DNA of 64,000 nucleotides, taken from contig OW818688.1 in NCBI GenBank assembly GCA_942493265.1, forward strand, positions 4,526,001 to 4,590,000, read 5' to 3'. Both the position numbers and the translations under genes were made by a program. Shown here piece by piece: positions 9,265 to 17,765 of the stretch. Below the pieces are notes generated by a model, which saw only the letters and a list, made by a program, of their open reading frames with translations, made no database searches and was not told where the DNA came from. This stretch comes from UBA12481 sp942493265 (lineage in GTDB: Bacteria; Bacteroidota; Bacteroidia; Bacteroidales; UBA12481). Each line of letters begins with the position of its first letter. Positions within the stretch are counted from its first letter, which is position 1.

Positions 9265-12219
9265 ATGAAAATCAACTATATCCTTGCGCTGATAACCATT
9301 ATCAGCCTGACTTCGAATTCATCAAAGTCACAGAGCCTTTTGAAAACTCCCGTATCTGATCCTGTTTCACAGATGCGGAAATCATTTTTGAATCCACCGG
9401 TAGAATCGCGCATCCGGGCATACTGGTGGTGGTTAAACAGCAATGTAACCAAACAATCCATCACCCACGATCTGGAGGAATTGAAAGCAAAGGGATTTGG
9501 AGGAGTCCTGATTTTCGATGCGGGATCGTCCAATTATACCGTTGCAAAAAAAACAAAACACGGACCTGATTTCGGATCTCCCGAATGGATCGAATTACTG
9601 AAACATGCCATCAAAGAAGGAGACCGGCTTGGCCTCGAATTAAGCCTGAACATCCAGAGCGGATGGAATCCCGGTGGACCCGGAGTATCCCCTGCAGAAG
9701 CCATGAAGAAGCTCACTTTCAGCGAAATCACTGTTACCGGGCCATCCATCTTCCGCGACTCTCTGCCCCGGCCCGACAGCCAACTCTATTATAAGGATAT
9801 CATTGTTCAGGCCATTCCAACCTTACCCGCTGAAAAAAGATCAGGAGTATTCAACTTCCCTTTCAAGAGTTTAAACCAGGCACTTGGGTGGAAGGGAATA
9901 TACCCGCTGGAAAAATTACGTGATCCGGGACCGGATTCCCTTGATCAGCAGGGTTTAGCCATTGATCAGCAGGGTTTAGCCATTGATCAGGTTGTGGATC
10001 TTACCAAAAATTACCAGAACGGCATGCTTACCTGGGAAATCCCGGCAGGCAGCTGGACCATAATACGCTATGGCATGACCTGCACCGATGCACGTGTTTC
10101 CACCTGCAGCGACGGCTGGGAAGGCCTCTCATTCGACCATTTGAGTCAAAACGCATTCCGGAAATATTTCAGCACGGTTGTCGATCCCATTGTCACCGCG
10201 GCCCAGACAGCCGGAAACAGTTTGAAGTATTTATATACAGATAGTTGGGAAATGGGAGTGGCAAACTGGACCGACAAATTCATCGGGGAATTTCGTCATT
10301 TCAGGGGTTATGACCCTACCCCCTGGCTGCCGGTTTTATCCAACCATGTGATGGTCAGCAGGGCAGAATCAGATCGGTTTTTAAAAGATTTCAGGAAAAC
10401 AGTCGGGGATTGCATTGCAGTAAACCACTATGAACTATTCCGCGATCTTGCACATGAACGGGGCTTGGGAATGCACCCGGAGTCCGGCGGACCGCACTCC
10501 GTTCCCGGCGATGCCCTCAGACTTCTGGGAATCAATGATTTTCCGATGGGTGAATACTGGGCCAGGTCCAATACACACCGCACCACCGAACCTGAAAGGC
10601 TTGCCGTTAAACAGAGCGCCAGTGCGGCTCATACTTATGGTAAACGGTATGTTGCAGCTGAAGGACCCACCAGCATTGGTCCCCAGTGGGAACGATCGCC
10701 CAGGGATCTTAAAAATGTGATCGACCAGGTTTTCTGTTCCGGCATCAATCGACTCATGTGGCACACAGTCACCAATAGTCCGGCTGAAGAAGGGATACCG
10801 GGTATCGAGTATTTTGCCGGCACCCATTTCAACCCCAATGTTACCTGGTGGCCGGTTGCAGGAGCCTTTGTAAGCTATCTCAACCGCTGCTCCTACCTGC
10901 TCGGTCAGGGTTTATATACTGCAGATGTACTGTACTATTACGGAGATGATGTTCCCAATTTCGTATTCCTGACGGAAGAGGAACCTGATTTTCCATACGG
11001 TTACCATTACGACAAATGCAACCGCGAAGTATTGATGAGTCGGCTGGATGTAAAAAAGGGAAACATTGTGTTGCCGGATGGAATGAGCTACAAGCTTTTA
11101 GTAGTCAGGGATTTCGAGCAGATGGACACAGAAGTGAAGCATAAGATCTCCTCCCTGGTTAAAGGAGGGGTTAACGTACTGAAATTACGGTCGAAAGGCA
11201 CGCGGCTACAGCCTTACAAAAGGATGATAGAAAGTATGGCAAAAGGAAGCTTTTACCAGGACTACTCTGTTTCGGAAGTTTTAGATTTGACGAAAGTTGA
11301 GCCGGACATCAGGGTTGAAAGCAAAAGGAAGGATACAAAGCTTGACTACATCCACCGTGCGACACCGGATGCTGACATCTACTTCATCGCAAACAAATGG
11401 GCATGGGATTCCATACAGGATTTTACTTACCGGTATATTCCGGCTACACCCGACCGGTATGACCAGGTTGAAATCACGTTCCGGTCAAAAGCGGGCGAAC
11501 CTGAACTTTGGAATCCAATGACCGGAGAAATATCAAAAATCAGATACACCCGAACCGACGAGGGTTGGCTGCAGCTATCCATGATATTTGGTCCGGAGGA
11601 ATCTAAATTCATTGTCATCAACCGCCGGTTAAATACCAAAGAACCTGTGTCCGGCAACAGTGAGCATTCCGGAGGGATCAGCCCGGTTTATGAGTTAAAT
11701 CAGCTACGCTCCGATGCTGCCTGGCAGGAGGTGAACGACCTGTCAGCAGCTGAATGGGAAATACAGTTTGATCCTCACTGGGGCCCCGGACAACCGGTTA
11801 AAACACATGAATTAAAATCCTGGACACTCAATCCGGAACCTGAAATCAGGTACTTTTCAGGAGCTGCCATATATCGAACCAACTTTACCATAAATCAGCT
11901 TACGCCGGGCAAACCCTGTCTGATTGATCTGGGTAATGTGCAGGAGTTGTGCGAATTAAAGATAAACGGACAATTGGTTGCCACCTTATGGTTTCCGCCA
12001 TTCAGAGCAGAAATATCGCGCTTCATCAAACCGGGGAACAATCAGATCGAAATTTGCGTTTATAACCTCTGGCCCAACCGGCTGATCGGTGACGGACTAT
12101 TGCCGGCCGATCAGCGCCGAACCAAAACCAACATCACCAAATTCAATAGTCAGGATGCTGAAAAGTACCTGAGGATTTCGGGGTTGCTGGGTCCGGTTAA
12201 GATCCTGACCGGGTTTTAA
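9265..12219 (+). CDS. GH106-like alpha-L-rhamnosidase (secreted)
   Basis: This 984-residue protein resembles glycoside hydrolase family 106, enzymes that remove terminal alpha-L-rhamnose from plant and microbial polysaccharides. It has a signal peptide (residues 1 to about 23). The catalytic region starts with FLNPPVESRIRAYWWWLNSN and continues with LKAKGFGGVLIFDAG and LSLNIQSGWNPGGPGVSP, typical of the family TIM barrel. A C-terminal jelly-roll part has PCLIDLGNVQELCELKING, as in Gal-binding-like domains. A perfect 21-base tandem duplication inside the gene (9941 to 9982) adds seven residues. No SusC/SusD pair lies nearby, so it is not in an obvious polysaccharide utilisation locus. Its 3' end overlaps the convergent oleD-like gene by 23 bases. 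Confidence 0.85.
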   Translation: MKINYILALITIISLTSNSSKSQSLLKTPVSDPVSQMRKSFLNPPVESRIRAYWWWLNSNVTKQSITHDLEELKAKGFGGVLIFDAGSSNYTVAKKTKHGPDFGSPEWIELLKHAIKEGDRLGLELSLNIQSGWNPGGPGVSPAEAMKKLTFSEITVTGPSIFRDSLPRPDSQLYYKDIIVQAIPTLPAEKRSGVFNFPFKSLNQALGWKGIYPLEKLRDPGPDSLDQQGLAIDQQGLAIDQVVDLTKNYQNGMLTWEIPAGSWTIIRYGMTCTDARVSTCSDGWEGLSFDHLSQNAFRKYFSTVVDPIVTAAQTAGNSLKYLYTDSWEMGVANWTDKFIGEFRHFRGYDPTPWLPVLSNHVMVSRAESDRFLKDFRKTVGDCIAVNHYELFRDLAHERGLGMHPESGGPHSVPGDALRLLGINDFPMGEYWARSNTHRTTEPERLAVKQSASAAHTYGKRYVAAEGPTSIGPQWERSPRDLKNVIDQVFCSGINRLMWHTVTNSPAEEGIPGIEYFAGTHFNPNVTWWPVAGAFVSYLNRCSYLLGQGLYTADVLYYYGDDVPNFVFLTEEEPDFPYGYHYDKCNREVLMSRLDVKKGNIVLPDGMSYKLLVVRDFEQMDTEVKHKISSLVKGGVNVLKLRSKGTRLQPYKRMIESMAKGSFYQDYSVSEVLDLTKVEPDIRVESKRKDTKLDYIHRATPDADIYFIANKWAWDSIQDFTYRYIPATPDRYDQVEITFRSKAGEPELWNPMTGEISKIRYTRTDEGWLQLSMIFGPEESKFIVINRRLNTKEPVSGNSEHSGGISPVYELNQLRSDAAWQEVNDLSAAEWEIQFDPHWGPGQPVKTHELKSWTLNPEPEIRYFSGAAIYRTNFTINQLTPGKPCLIDLGNVQELCELKINGQLVATLWFPPFRAEISRFIKPGNNQIEICVYNLWPNRLIGDGLLPADQRRTKTNITKFNSQDAEKYLRISGLLGPVKILTGF
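9941..9990 (+). repeat. In-frame 21-base tandem duplication
   Basis: The 21-base unit TTGATCAGCAGGGTTTAGCC plus A occurs twice without a mismatch (9941-9961 and 9962-9982), followed by the first 8 bases of a third. It lies inside the rhamnosidase gene and repeats the heptapeptide DQQGLAI. Perfect identity suggests a recent slippage event. Confidence 0.95.
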
Positions 12220-13216
12220 GGTGTTCGATGAGGATCCTCAGGCCTTCCTGTGTACTGATTGACGGTGAATAGCCAAGATCTCGTCTGGCCGGTTCCGGAT
12301 CAAACCAGTGGCTCTGAGCCATTTCCCTGACCAGGAAAGGGGTCAGCAGCGGTTCTCCCAAGCCGGGTAACAGTTTGTGAAAAAAAGACATAACAGAGGC
12401 AATTGGCAGAGCCAGGCGGTATGGAATGCGTTTGGTTACCGGCGGAAGTCCGGCTCCCGCCAGTATCTGGTTAATGTAGTCCCATAAATTCACTGGCTCG
12501 CCATTGGTGATGAAATAAGCCTTTCCACGGCAGGCAGGATTTACATCCAGTGCCCGGATGGCCAGTAAATGAGCATCTGCAAGGTTTTCAACAAATACGG
12601 TATCGATCAGATTACGACCGCTCCCGATAATCCGCAGACGGCCCTTTTGAGCCCGGTCGATCAGGCGGGGAACCAGATGATTATCTCCGGGGCCTGTCAC
12701 AATATGTGGCCGGAGGGATATGGTGCTCAATGAGCTTCCATTGGCAGCCAATACCGATTGCTCCCCGAGAGCTTTGGTACGGCAGTATGGGTTAAGCGGC
12801 ATACGGGGATACTTAAGATCCTGTCCACCATTTTTTATGTTTTGCCCTCCGAAAACAACGCTGGCGGTACTGGTATAGATAAGCTTTCCAACAGCATTTT
12901 CACGGCATGCCCTGATAATGTTAGCAGTTCCATTAACATTGACCTTTCGGTAAGAATCTGAGGCTCCCCAGTAACCCGCCAGGGCAGCGGTATGAAAAAC
13001 CACCTGACAGCCTTTCGTAGCGCTTAACACATCAGCATAGTTGTTAAGGTCACCACGGATCGTTGTGACTCCAAGCTTAGTTAATTCCGGATAATCTCCC
13101 CTGGAAAAGCTGGCCACACGGTAACCCAGCGCAACCAATCTCCTGACCAGGGCAGATCCTACGAAACCGCCGCCGCCGGTAACCAATACTACCGCCTTGC
13201 TTTCTTTGTCGCCCAT
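12197..13216 (-). CDS. oleD: OleD-like 3-beta-HSD family dehydrogenase
   Basis: This 339-residue short-chain dehydrogenase of the extended 3-beta-hydroxysteroid dehydrogenase group has the nucleotide-binding motif VTGGGGFVGSAL at residues 12 to 23 and the catalytic pair Tyr144 and Lys148 in NPYCRTK, with Ser in YTSTASVVFGG. In the known ole pathway, OleD reduces the 2-alkyl-3-ketoacid from OleA to the 2-alkyl-3-hydroxyacid with NADPH. Alone, the sequence could be any NAD(P)-dependent epimerase/dehydratase; its place as last gene of an oleB-A-A'-C-D operon is what supports the call. Its start overlaps the oleC-like stop by 28 bases. Its 3' end runs 23 bases into the convergent rhamnosidase gene. 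Confidence 0.82.
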   Translation of the reverse strand: MGDKESKAVVLVTGGGGFVGSALVRRLVALGYRVASFSRGDYPELTKLGVTTIRGDLNNYADVLSATKGCQVVFHTAALAGYWGASDSYRKVNVNGTANIIRACRENAVGKLIYTSTASVVFGGQNIKNGGQDLKYPRMPLNPYCRTKALGEQSVLAANGSSLSTISLRPHIVTGPGDNHLVPRLIDRAQKGRLRIIGSGRNLIDTVFVENLADAHLLAIRALDVNPACRGKAYFITNGEPVNLWDYINQILAGAGLPPVTKRIPYRLALPIASVMSFFHKLLPGLGEPLLTPFLVREMAQSHWFDPEPARRDLGYSPSISTQEGLRILIEHLKTRSGS

Positions 13217-14838
13217 ATTTTGAGTTTCTCACGAAAAATTTTTGCATTATGGCGCGGGTCCATCGGAAAAGATCTCCTGAATAAAAAGGTTTTTATCACA
13301 GCTGTTGCAGGAATCGACTCGGCCAGGCGGATGAGCTCCCGCCTGATTTTTCCTCTTTTAAACAGATAATCAGACAGTGTGATCTGGATACAGAGCACGG
13401 GATCCTCAAATCCGGAAGGATTACCGGGAATTCCGACAATTGCTGTACGGATCACACCGGGTATCCGGTTAAAAATGGCTTCCGTAGGAATGGTATACAG
13501 GCACCTCCCGTTAACTTCTATCCGGTGATTTTTTCTACCGAAAAACCATAACCGGCCTTCTTCATCCACCTTACCCAGATCTCCCATTCGGTGCCAGACA
13601 GTGGCGGAGTGGTCGCGGATTTTTGATTTTTCATCGGCCTCACGGTTATCCAGATAGGATTCGGTAACCACAGGACCGCTGACCACGATTTCTCCCACCT
13701 CGCCTGCCGGAAGCAGGATCGCCGATTCCATTTCCGGAATGGCCGATTCCGTGATCGCAATGATAACCAAGCGATTACCCGACAATGGCCACCCCTGGCA
13801 GATACCAGAGTGGAAATCAGCTGTTGAAGAAATTCCGAGAAGTTCTGTCAAAGTAATATCAGTAACCGGAAGAGCCTCTGTTGCCCCATAAGGTGCATGA
13901 ATTTCAGCCTGCTCCGGGATAATTTCCTTCATTCCGGAAAGCAGGTCACGGGGAACAGGAGCCCCTGCCGTAACAATCCGGTTCAGGTAACCCAGTTTTT
14001 TTCCGTGCTTATGACCGTAGTCTGACAGTTTCCGCAAAACCATCGGAGACGCGAACATGTGCGTACACCGGTAAAGCTCCAAATTTGCCCATATATCCCC
14101 GGGGTTCAGACTGGCCGGTTTTGCCGGATTGATATCGGCAATGACCACTGAAAGTCCGAGACACACCGAAAACAACCCAATCAGCGGAAATGTGCAGAGG
14201 TCGGTCTCCTCCTGGTTCCATTGGTAATGGGATCTGAAATAATTGATCTGGGCATGAAACATCCGATTCCGGTAAATAACCCCTTTGGGGGCCCCTGTGC
14301 TGCCGCTTGTAAAGAAAATCCCACCGATATCATCCGGGGTGGTGATTACTGGTGTAAAGGGCCGGCTGTCAGATTCGAACAGTGTTTTATACCCGCGACC
14401 GCCCCAGAACAGACGTGGGCCAACTGTGACAATAAGCTTTATATCACGGAAGGATTTCCGGTATATCAGTCGGAAAAGCTGGGCAAGGGTGCTGCCGATA
14501 AACACCTCTGCCTCCACACCGGCCAGTGAGTTTTTCATCACTTTGCGACCTACACCGGGATCAATTAAAACGGGAACTGCCCCAATTCGCAGCAAGGCAA
14601 ATGTCAGGATGTAAAAATCCAGATCAGCATTTACCAGCATGATGGTGCGGGTTCCTTTACCAGCTCCTGCCCTGACGAGGCCATGGCAAAGCTGATCTAC
14701 CCTTCGGTCAAGTTCAGCATAGGTAATTCGCACCGGATAAAGGAAGGCCGGCTTTTCAGGATTTCTGGCCGCCTGCAAATGCAGATATCCGGCCATATTG
14801 TCGATATCCCCCATTTTACCCAAATAATCGCTGTTCAT
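13189..14838 (-). CDS. oleC: OleC-like beta-lactone synthetase (AMP-binding)
   Basis: This 549-residue ANL-superfamily enzyme carries the AMP-binding P-loop FTSGSTGAPKG at residues 176 to 186. It also has APYGATEALPVTD, an A5-region phrase that I associate with OleC proteins, and the hinge MGDLGKVDEEGRLWFFGRKN. OleC adenylates a 2-alkyl-3-hydroxyacid and closes it to a cis-beta-lactone instead of forming a CoA ester. I place the start at the ATG at 14838, which overlaps the preceding stop as ATGA; an upstream in-frame ATG at 14862 would add 8 residues. It is not fused to OleB, unlike the arrangement in many Actinobacteria. An ordinary acyl-CoA ligase cannot be excluded by motif alone, but the neighbours favour OleC. 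Confidence 0.87.
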   Translation of the reverse strand: MNSDYLGKMGDIDNMAGYLHLQAARNPEKPAFLYPVRITYAELDRRVDQLCHGLVRAGAGKGTRTIMLVNADLDFYILTFALLRIGAVPVLIDPGVGRKVMKNSLAGVEAEVFIGSTLAQLFRLIYRKSFRDIKLIVTVGPRLFWGGRGYKTLFESDSRPFTPVITTPDDIGGIFFTSGSTGAPKGVIYRNRMFHAQINYFRSHYQWNQEETDLCTFPLIGLFSVCLGLSVVIADINPAKPASLNPGDIWANLELYRCTHMFASPMVLRKLSDYGHKHGKKLGYLNRIVTAGAPVPRDLLSGMKEIIPEQAEIHAPYGATEALPVTDITLTELLGISSTADFHSGICQGWPLSGNRLVIIAITESAIPEMESAILLPAGEVGEIVVSGPVVTESYLDNREADEKSKIRDHSATVWHRMGDLGKVDEEGRLWFFGRKNHRIEVNGRCLYTIPTEAIFNRIPGVIRTAIVGIPGNPSGFEDPVLCIQITLSDYLFKRGKIRRELIRLAESIPATAVIKTFLFRRSFPMDPRHNAKIFREKLKIWATKKARR

Positions 14839-15743
14839 ATACCGCTCTCTTTCTGGTACCACGCTATGGTAACCGTTAAACCGCTTCCAACAGCCAGGAA
14901 CAATAAATTGCGTGATTTCCCGAAGGTACCGTTATTGAACGCTTTTCGCAATCCAAAACCCAGCCCCGCAGTGTGAACCTGGCCCCAAACAGTCTCCGGG
15001 AGCACGATTTTATTTACCAGGTCAAATTCGAGGCTCAGTAATTGTCCGAAACCTGCTGGTGCAACCGATGGTATGATCAGGTCAAAATCACCTGCCCGGG
15101 TACCGGTAAGGCTGAAAAACTCATTCAGGCACTGCCCGGCTGCTGCCAGACAATGATGCAGAAAATCTTTCCCCGTGTCAATTTTAAAAATATTCCGCAA
15201 GCTTTTCTTCCCAGGCGGAATTGTCCAGTGCAGCTGACTGATCAAATCATCCTGAAAAGCGGGATATGTTTTAGAATAGAACTGTTTAAACCCAATTTTT
15301 TTATCCGTCTCGCTCACCAAAACCGCTGAGGCCGCGGGAGTATATGGAAAACTCAATTTTTCCTTTTCCGAAGCGGGGGCATCACCAGCCACAATTAATC
15401 CATGTTTGATTCTGCCCTGTTGAATGAAGGCATCTGCAAGCTGTATCGCCTGCAAAAAACCGCAACCACCTTTTGACAGGTCAAAACAAAAAAAATCGGG
15501 ATTGCGAACCGATTCGGATAACCGTTTTACCATACCTCCATGAATCAGTGATGCGATCGAAGGTTCACCGATATGTTTATCGCGATAGACCCCTGTAAAA
15601 ATTAGTTGATCAATTCCGGAAACGGGTACTTTCGCTTCGGAAAGACAGGAACCTGCAACCTCCACCGACAACCGTATTGAGCTTCTGCTATTGCTGCCAT
15701 AAGCCGCCTGCGCGGTGCTAACCATTTGAATTTCTGTACCCAT
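14835..15743 (-). CDS. Second KAS III-like subunit, catalytic triad lost
   Basis: This 302-residue protein has the thiolase fold of beta-ketoacyl-ACP synthase III but not its active site. Where KAS III has FD-x-S-x-A-C-x-G, it has FDLSKGGCGF, so the catalytic position is Gly93 and the Cys (94) is one residue off. The position of the catalytic His is Ser226 (IIPSVAPAG) and the catalytic Asn region is VHTAGLGFG. It does keep HIGEPSIASLIH, in which Glu60 matches the Glu of the neighbouring OleA-like protein. The pattern resembles the LstB/NltB partner subunits of beta-lactone pathways. It overlaps oleA by 26 bases and oleC by 4, so it is embedded in the operon. An alternative start is the Met at residue 7 (15725). 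Confidence 0.82.
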   Translation of the reverse strand: MGTEIQMVSTAQAAYGSNSRSSIRLSVEVAGSCLSEAKVPVSGIDQLIFTGVYRDKHIGEPSIASLIHGGMVKRLSESVRNPDFFCFDLSKGGCGFLQAIQLADAFIQQGRIKHGLIVAGDAPASEKEKLSFPYTPAASAVLVSETDKKIGFKQFYSKTYPAFQDDLISQLHWTIPPGKKSLRNIFKIDTGKDFLHHCLAAAGQCLNEFFSLTGTRAGDFDLIIPSVAPAGFGQLLSLEFDLVNKIVLPETVWGQVHTAGLGFGLRKAFNNGTFGKSRNLLFLAVGSGLTVTIAWYQKESGI

Positions 15744-16773
15744 AGCGATTTAAAAGATTTTGAGGACGGAAGAGCAGAACTCCCATCACAATTCCAGAGG
15801 CAAAACTCAGCAGTACAATCCGGTCATCAGGTTTAAACTTTTTATCTTCCAGCATCTGGTAAAGTGTAAGAAAATGTGAAGTGGATGCGGTATTTCCATT
15901 ATGTCTGAGATTTATGACCACCTCACCGGGATGTCCGCCAAAGGTATGGGCATATATTCTCGAACCCTTTAGAATAGCTGAACGCGATGTTTGGTGCGGG
16001 ATCAGAAAATCAATATCCGTATAGCTCAGCCCGAAAGAGACCAGAGCCTTCCGGATGACCGGCACGGATTGGGTTATGGAAACCTCATGGATCTTTCCGG
16101 CCTTCGTTTTCATGGAGGCCCCGGGCTGCCTGCGGCGGGGTCTTGCCGTGCATAGATCGTTGTACCGGGTATCGCTGCAAAAGCCTGAGAGGGAAATTGC
16201 TGAGTCTTTATCCTCGGTTGCCTCCAGAATAACAGCCGCTCCGGCATCTCCAACAGTTAAGGAAGCCAGTTCATTGCTGGACAGCGTTTTAATGTTTATT
16301 ATGGCATTATGAATCAATGTTGAAATATATTCACCACTAACAATCAGGCAATTCCTGATTACTCCCTGCCTGATGAGCGTATCGGCAATATAAATGCCGG
16401 TAAGCATTCCGGCACAGGCATTCGAAACATCAAAATTCAAGGCTTCAGGTGCACCGATCCGTTCTTTGATGAAATGAGAGAAAGAGGGTTCATAAATATG
16501 ATTACAACCGTCTTTGAATTTGGTGATGGAACAGCTGATTATGCATTCAATTTCTGCCGGCACATAAACCGAACGGTTCAGGCAGCTTTGTGCGGCATCC
16601 AAAGCCAGACTGAGCGAATCTTCATTCGCCGAGCACACCTGCCGCGACTGAATGCCGGTCAGCAATTCAAACTTGAATTTTCCGGGAATAACCAACCCGC
16701 TCATAATTTCATCCGTAGATAAACTTGTTTCAGGCTGGATGGCCCCAATACTTTCAATCCGGCTAAATAGCAT
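15718..16773 (-). CDS. oleA: OleA-like acyl-CoA condensing enzyme (KAS III)
   Basis: This 351-residue thiolase-fold protein retains the KAS III/OleA residues: Cys120 in DVSNACAGM, His260 in LIPHQTSR and Asn294 in HNGNTAS. The Glu95 in YEPSFSHF lies 25 residues before the Cys, close to the spacing of Glu117 and Cys143 reported for Xanthomonas OleA. OleA joins two fatty acyl-CoA molecules by non-decarboxylative Claisen condensation to a 2-alkyl-3-ketoacid. It follows oleB by 3 bases and overlaps the next gene by 26, so it is translated as part of one unit. A plain FabH in fatty acid synthesis is the alternative, but no fab genes are nearby and the paired degenerate homologue argues for an OleA-type heterodimer. 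Confidence 0.85.
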   Translation of the reverse strand: MLFSRIESIGAIQPETSLSTDEIMSGLVIPGKFKFELLTGIQSRQVCSANEDSLSLALDAAQSCLNRSVYVPAEIECIISCSITKFKDGCNHIYEPSFSHFIKERIGAPEALNFDVSNACAGMLTGIYIADTLIRQGVIRNCLIVSGEYISTLIHNAIINIKTLSSNELASLTVGDAGAAVILEATEDKDSAISLSGFCSDTRYNDLCTARPRRRQPGASMKTKAGKIHEVSITQSVPVIRKALVSFGLSYTDIDFLIPHQTSRSAILKGSRIYAHTFGGHPGEVVINLRHNGNTASTSHFLTLYQMLEDKKFKPDDRIVLLSFASGIVMGVLLFRPQNLLNRYGYRNSNG

Positions 16774-16776
16774 AAT

Positions 16777-17643
16777 TCAGGTTGATAAAAAAATGACTAT
16801 TTGGTTTACAATTTCCTCCGGTGCATCCTCCTGAATGAAGTGTCCGCCCGATAACACCTTGTGTTTCTGACCCCTGGCACCTGGCACACACTCGCGGATC
16901 CGACAGTCACCTCCCCGGGTGAATGGATCCCCGTCGCTGAATAAACAGATCACCGGCTTGTTCCATTGCTCAAATGTTTTCCATAAATCCCTGCAGTAAG
17001 GAATATCTGACTGGTTCCACCGACCTGGCACCAGTGAAGGCAATGCCCTGATACCTGCCCATTCCCTGCTGCTCAGGAAAGGTAACCGGTAAGCATGCCT
17101 TTCCCCCTTACTGAGTGTGCACCTGCAACCCAGGCTGATAATGGTTCCGATCGGCATCCATGGTGAGTACCGTGTAAAAAATCTCCACAGCCGGAATACT
17201 TTTGGCAGCTTCTCGTCGCCGGTGAGAACAACTCCGTTGGATAATAGCAGCCCATTGAACCGGTCAGGCATTTCAGCTGCCAGGTGCATGCCAATGATGG
17301 CTCCCCAGTCCTGGCCGAAAAGCGTAATCTGCTTAAGATCCATTAGTCTGATAAATTCAGCCATCCATGCAACATGGTTCCGGTAAGTATGAGATCCTGA
17401 TGATACTGGTTTTTCCGACTTCCCAAAACCAATCATATCCGGTGCAATCACCCGGATCCCCTTAGCTGCCAACAGGATAATTATTTTTCGATATATATAC
17501 GACCAGGCAGGAGTTCCGTGCAACAGGAGAATCGGATTGGCTCCTCCCGGCCCTTCATCCACAAAATGCATTCTCAATCCTAACACATCGATATAGTGGT
17601 CCTGAAAAGGATAATCAGCAATATATGGGAAGGGTTTCTCCAT
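16777..17643 (-). CDS. oleB: OleB-like beta-lactone decarboxylase (alpha/beta hydrolase)
   Basis: This 288-residue alpha/beta hydrolase looks like a haloalkane dehalogenase. The nucleophile elbow GQDWGAIIG puts Asp112 at the catalytic position, the oxyanion segment is LLHGTPAWSY (42 to 51), the acid is probably Asp239 in FSDGDPFTRGGD and the base is His268 in SGGHFIQED. OleB is a homologue of these dehalogenases that opens a cis-beta-lactone and releases CO2 to give a cis-olefin. The placement as first gene of the operon, 3 bases ahead of the OleA-like gene, supports that role over dehalogenation. Presence of OleB suggests that the end product is an internal alkene and not a free beta-lactone. 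Confidence 0.83.
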   Translation of the reverse strand: MEKPFPYIADYPFQDHYIDVLGLRMHFVDEGPGGANPILLLHGTPAWSYIYRKIIILLAAKGIRVIAPDMIGFGKSEKPVSSGSHTYRNHVAWMAEFIRLMDLKQITLFGQDWGAIIGMHLAAEMPDRFNGLLLSNGVVLTGDEKLPKVFRLWRFFTRYSPWMPIGTIISLGCRCTLSKGERHAYRLPFLSSREWAGIRALPSLVPGRWNQSDIPYCRDLWKTFEQWNKPVICLFSDGDPFTRGGDCRIRECVPGARGQKHKVLSGGHFIQEDAPEEIVNQIVIFLST

Positions 17644-17672
17644 GGTTTTCCGACGACACTTACCAACTTACT

Positions 17673-17680
17673 CAAAGGTA
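17673..17680 (-). promoter_or_regulatory. Candidate -7 box for the ole operon
   Basis: On the minus strand TACCTTTG matches TAnnTTTG exactly, 30 bases before the oleB ATG, which would give a leader of roughly 23 bases. No clear -33 TTTG is seen at 19 to 21 bases. It is the only candidate in the 122-base gap ahead of the operon. Confidence 0.4.
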
Positions 17681-17765
17681 GGTTAAAAATCGGGGAACGC
17701 CATCCCTTCTCCTTCAATATGCTGTGCGCTGGCCGGGATGCCAGCCTGACTGCCCTGAATCCAGG

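Noticed and set aside
16777..17643. A haloalkane dehalogenase role for the first gene of the ole operon
   Set aside because: The fold and Asp nucleophile fit, but OleB proteins share them, and the operon context favours beta-lactone decarboxylation.
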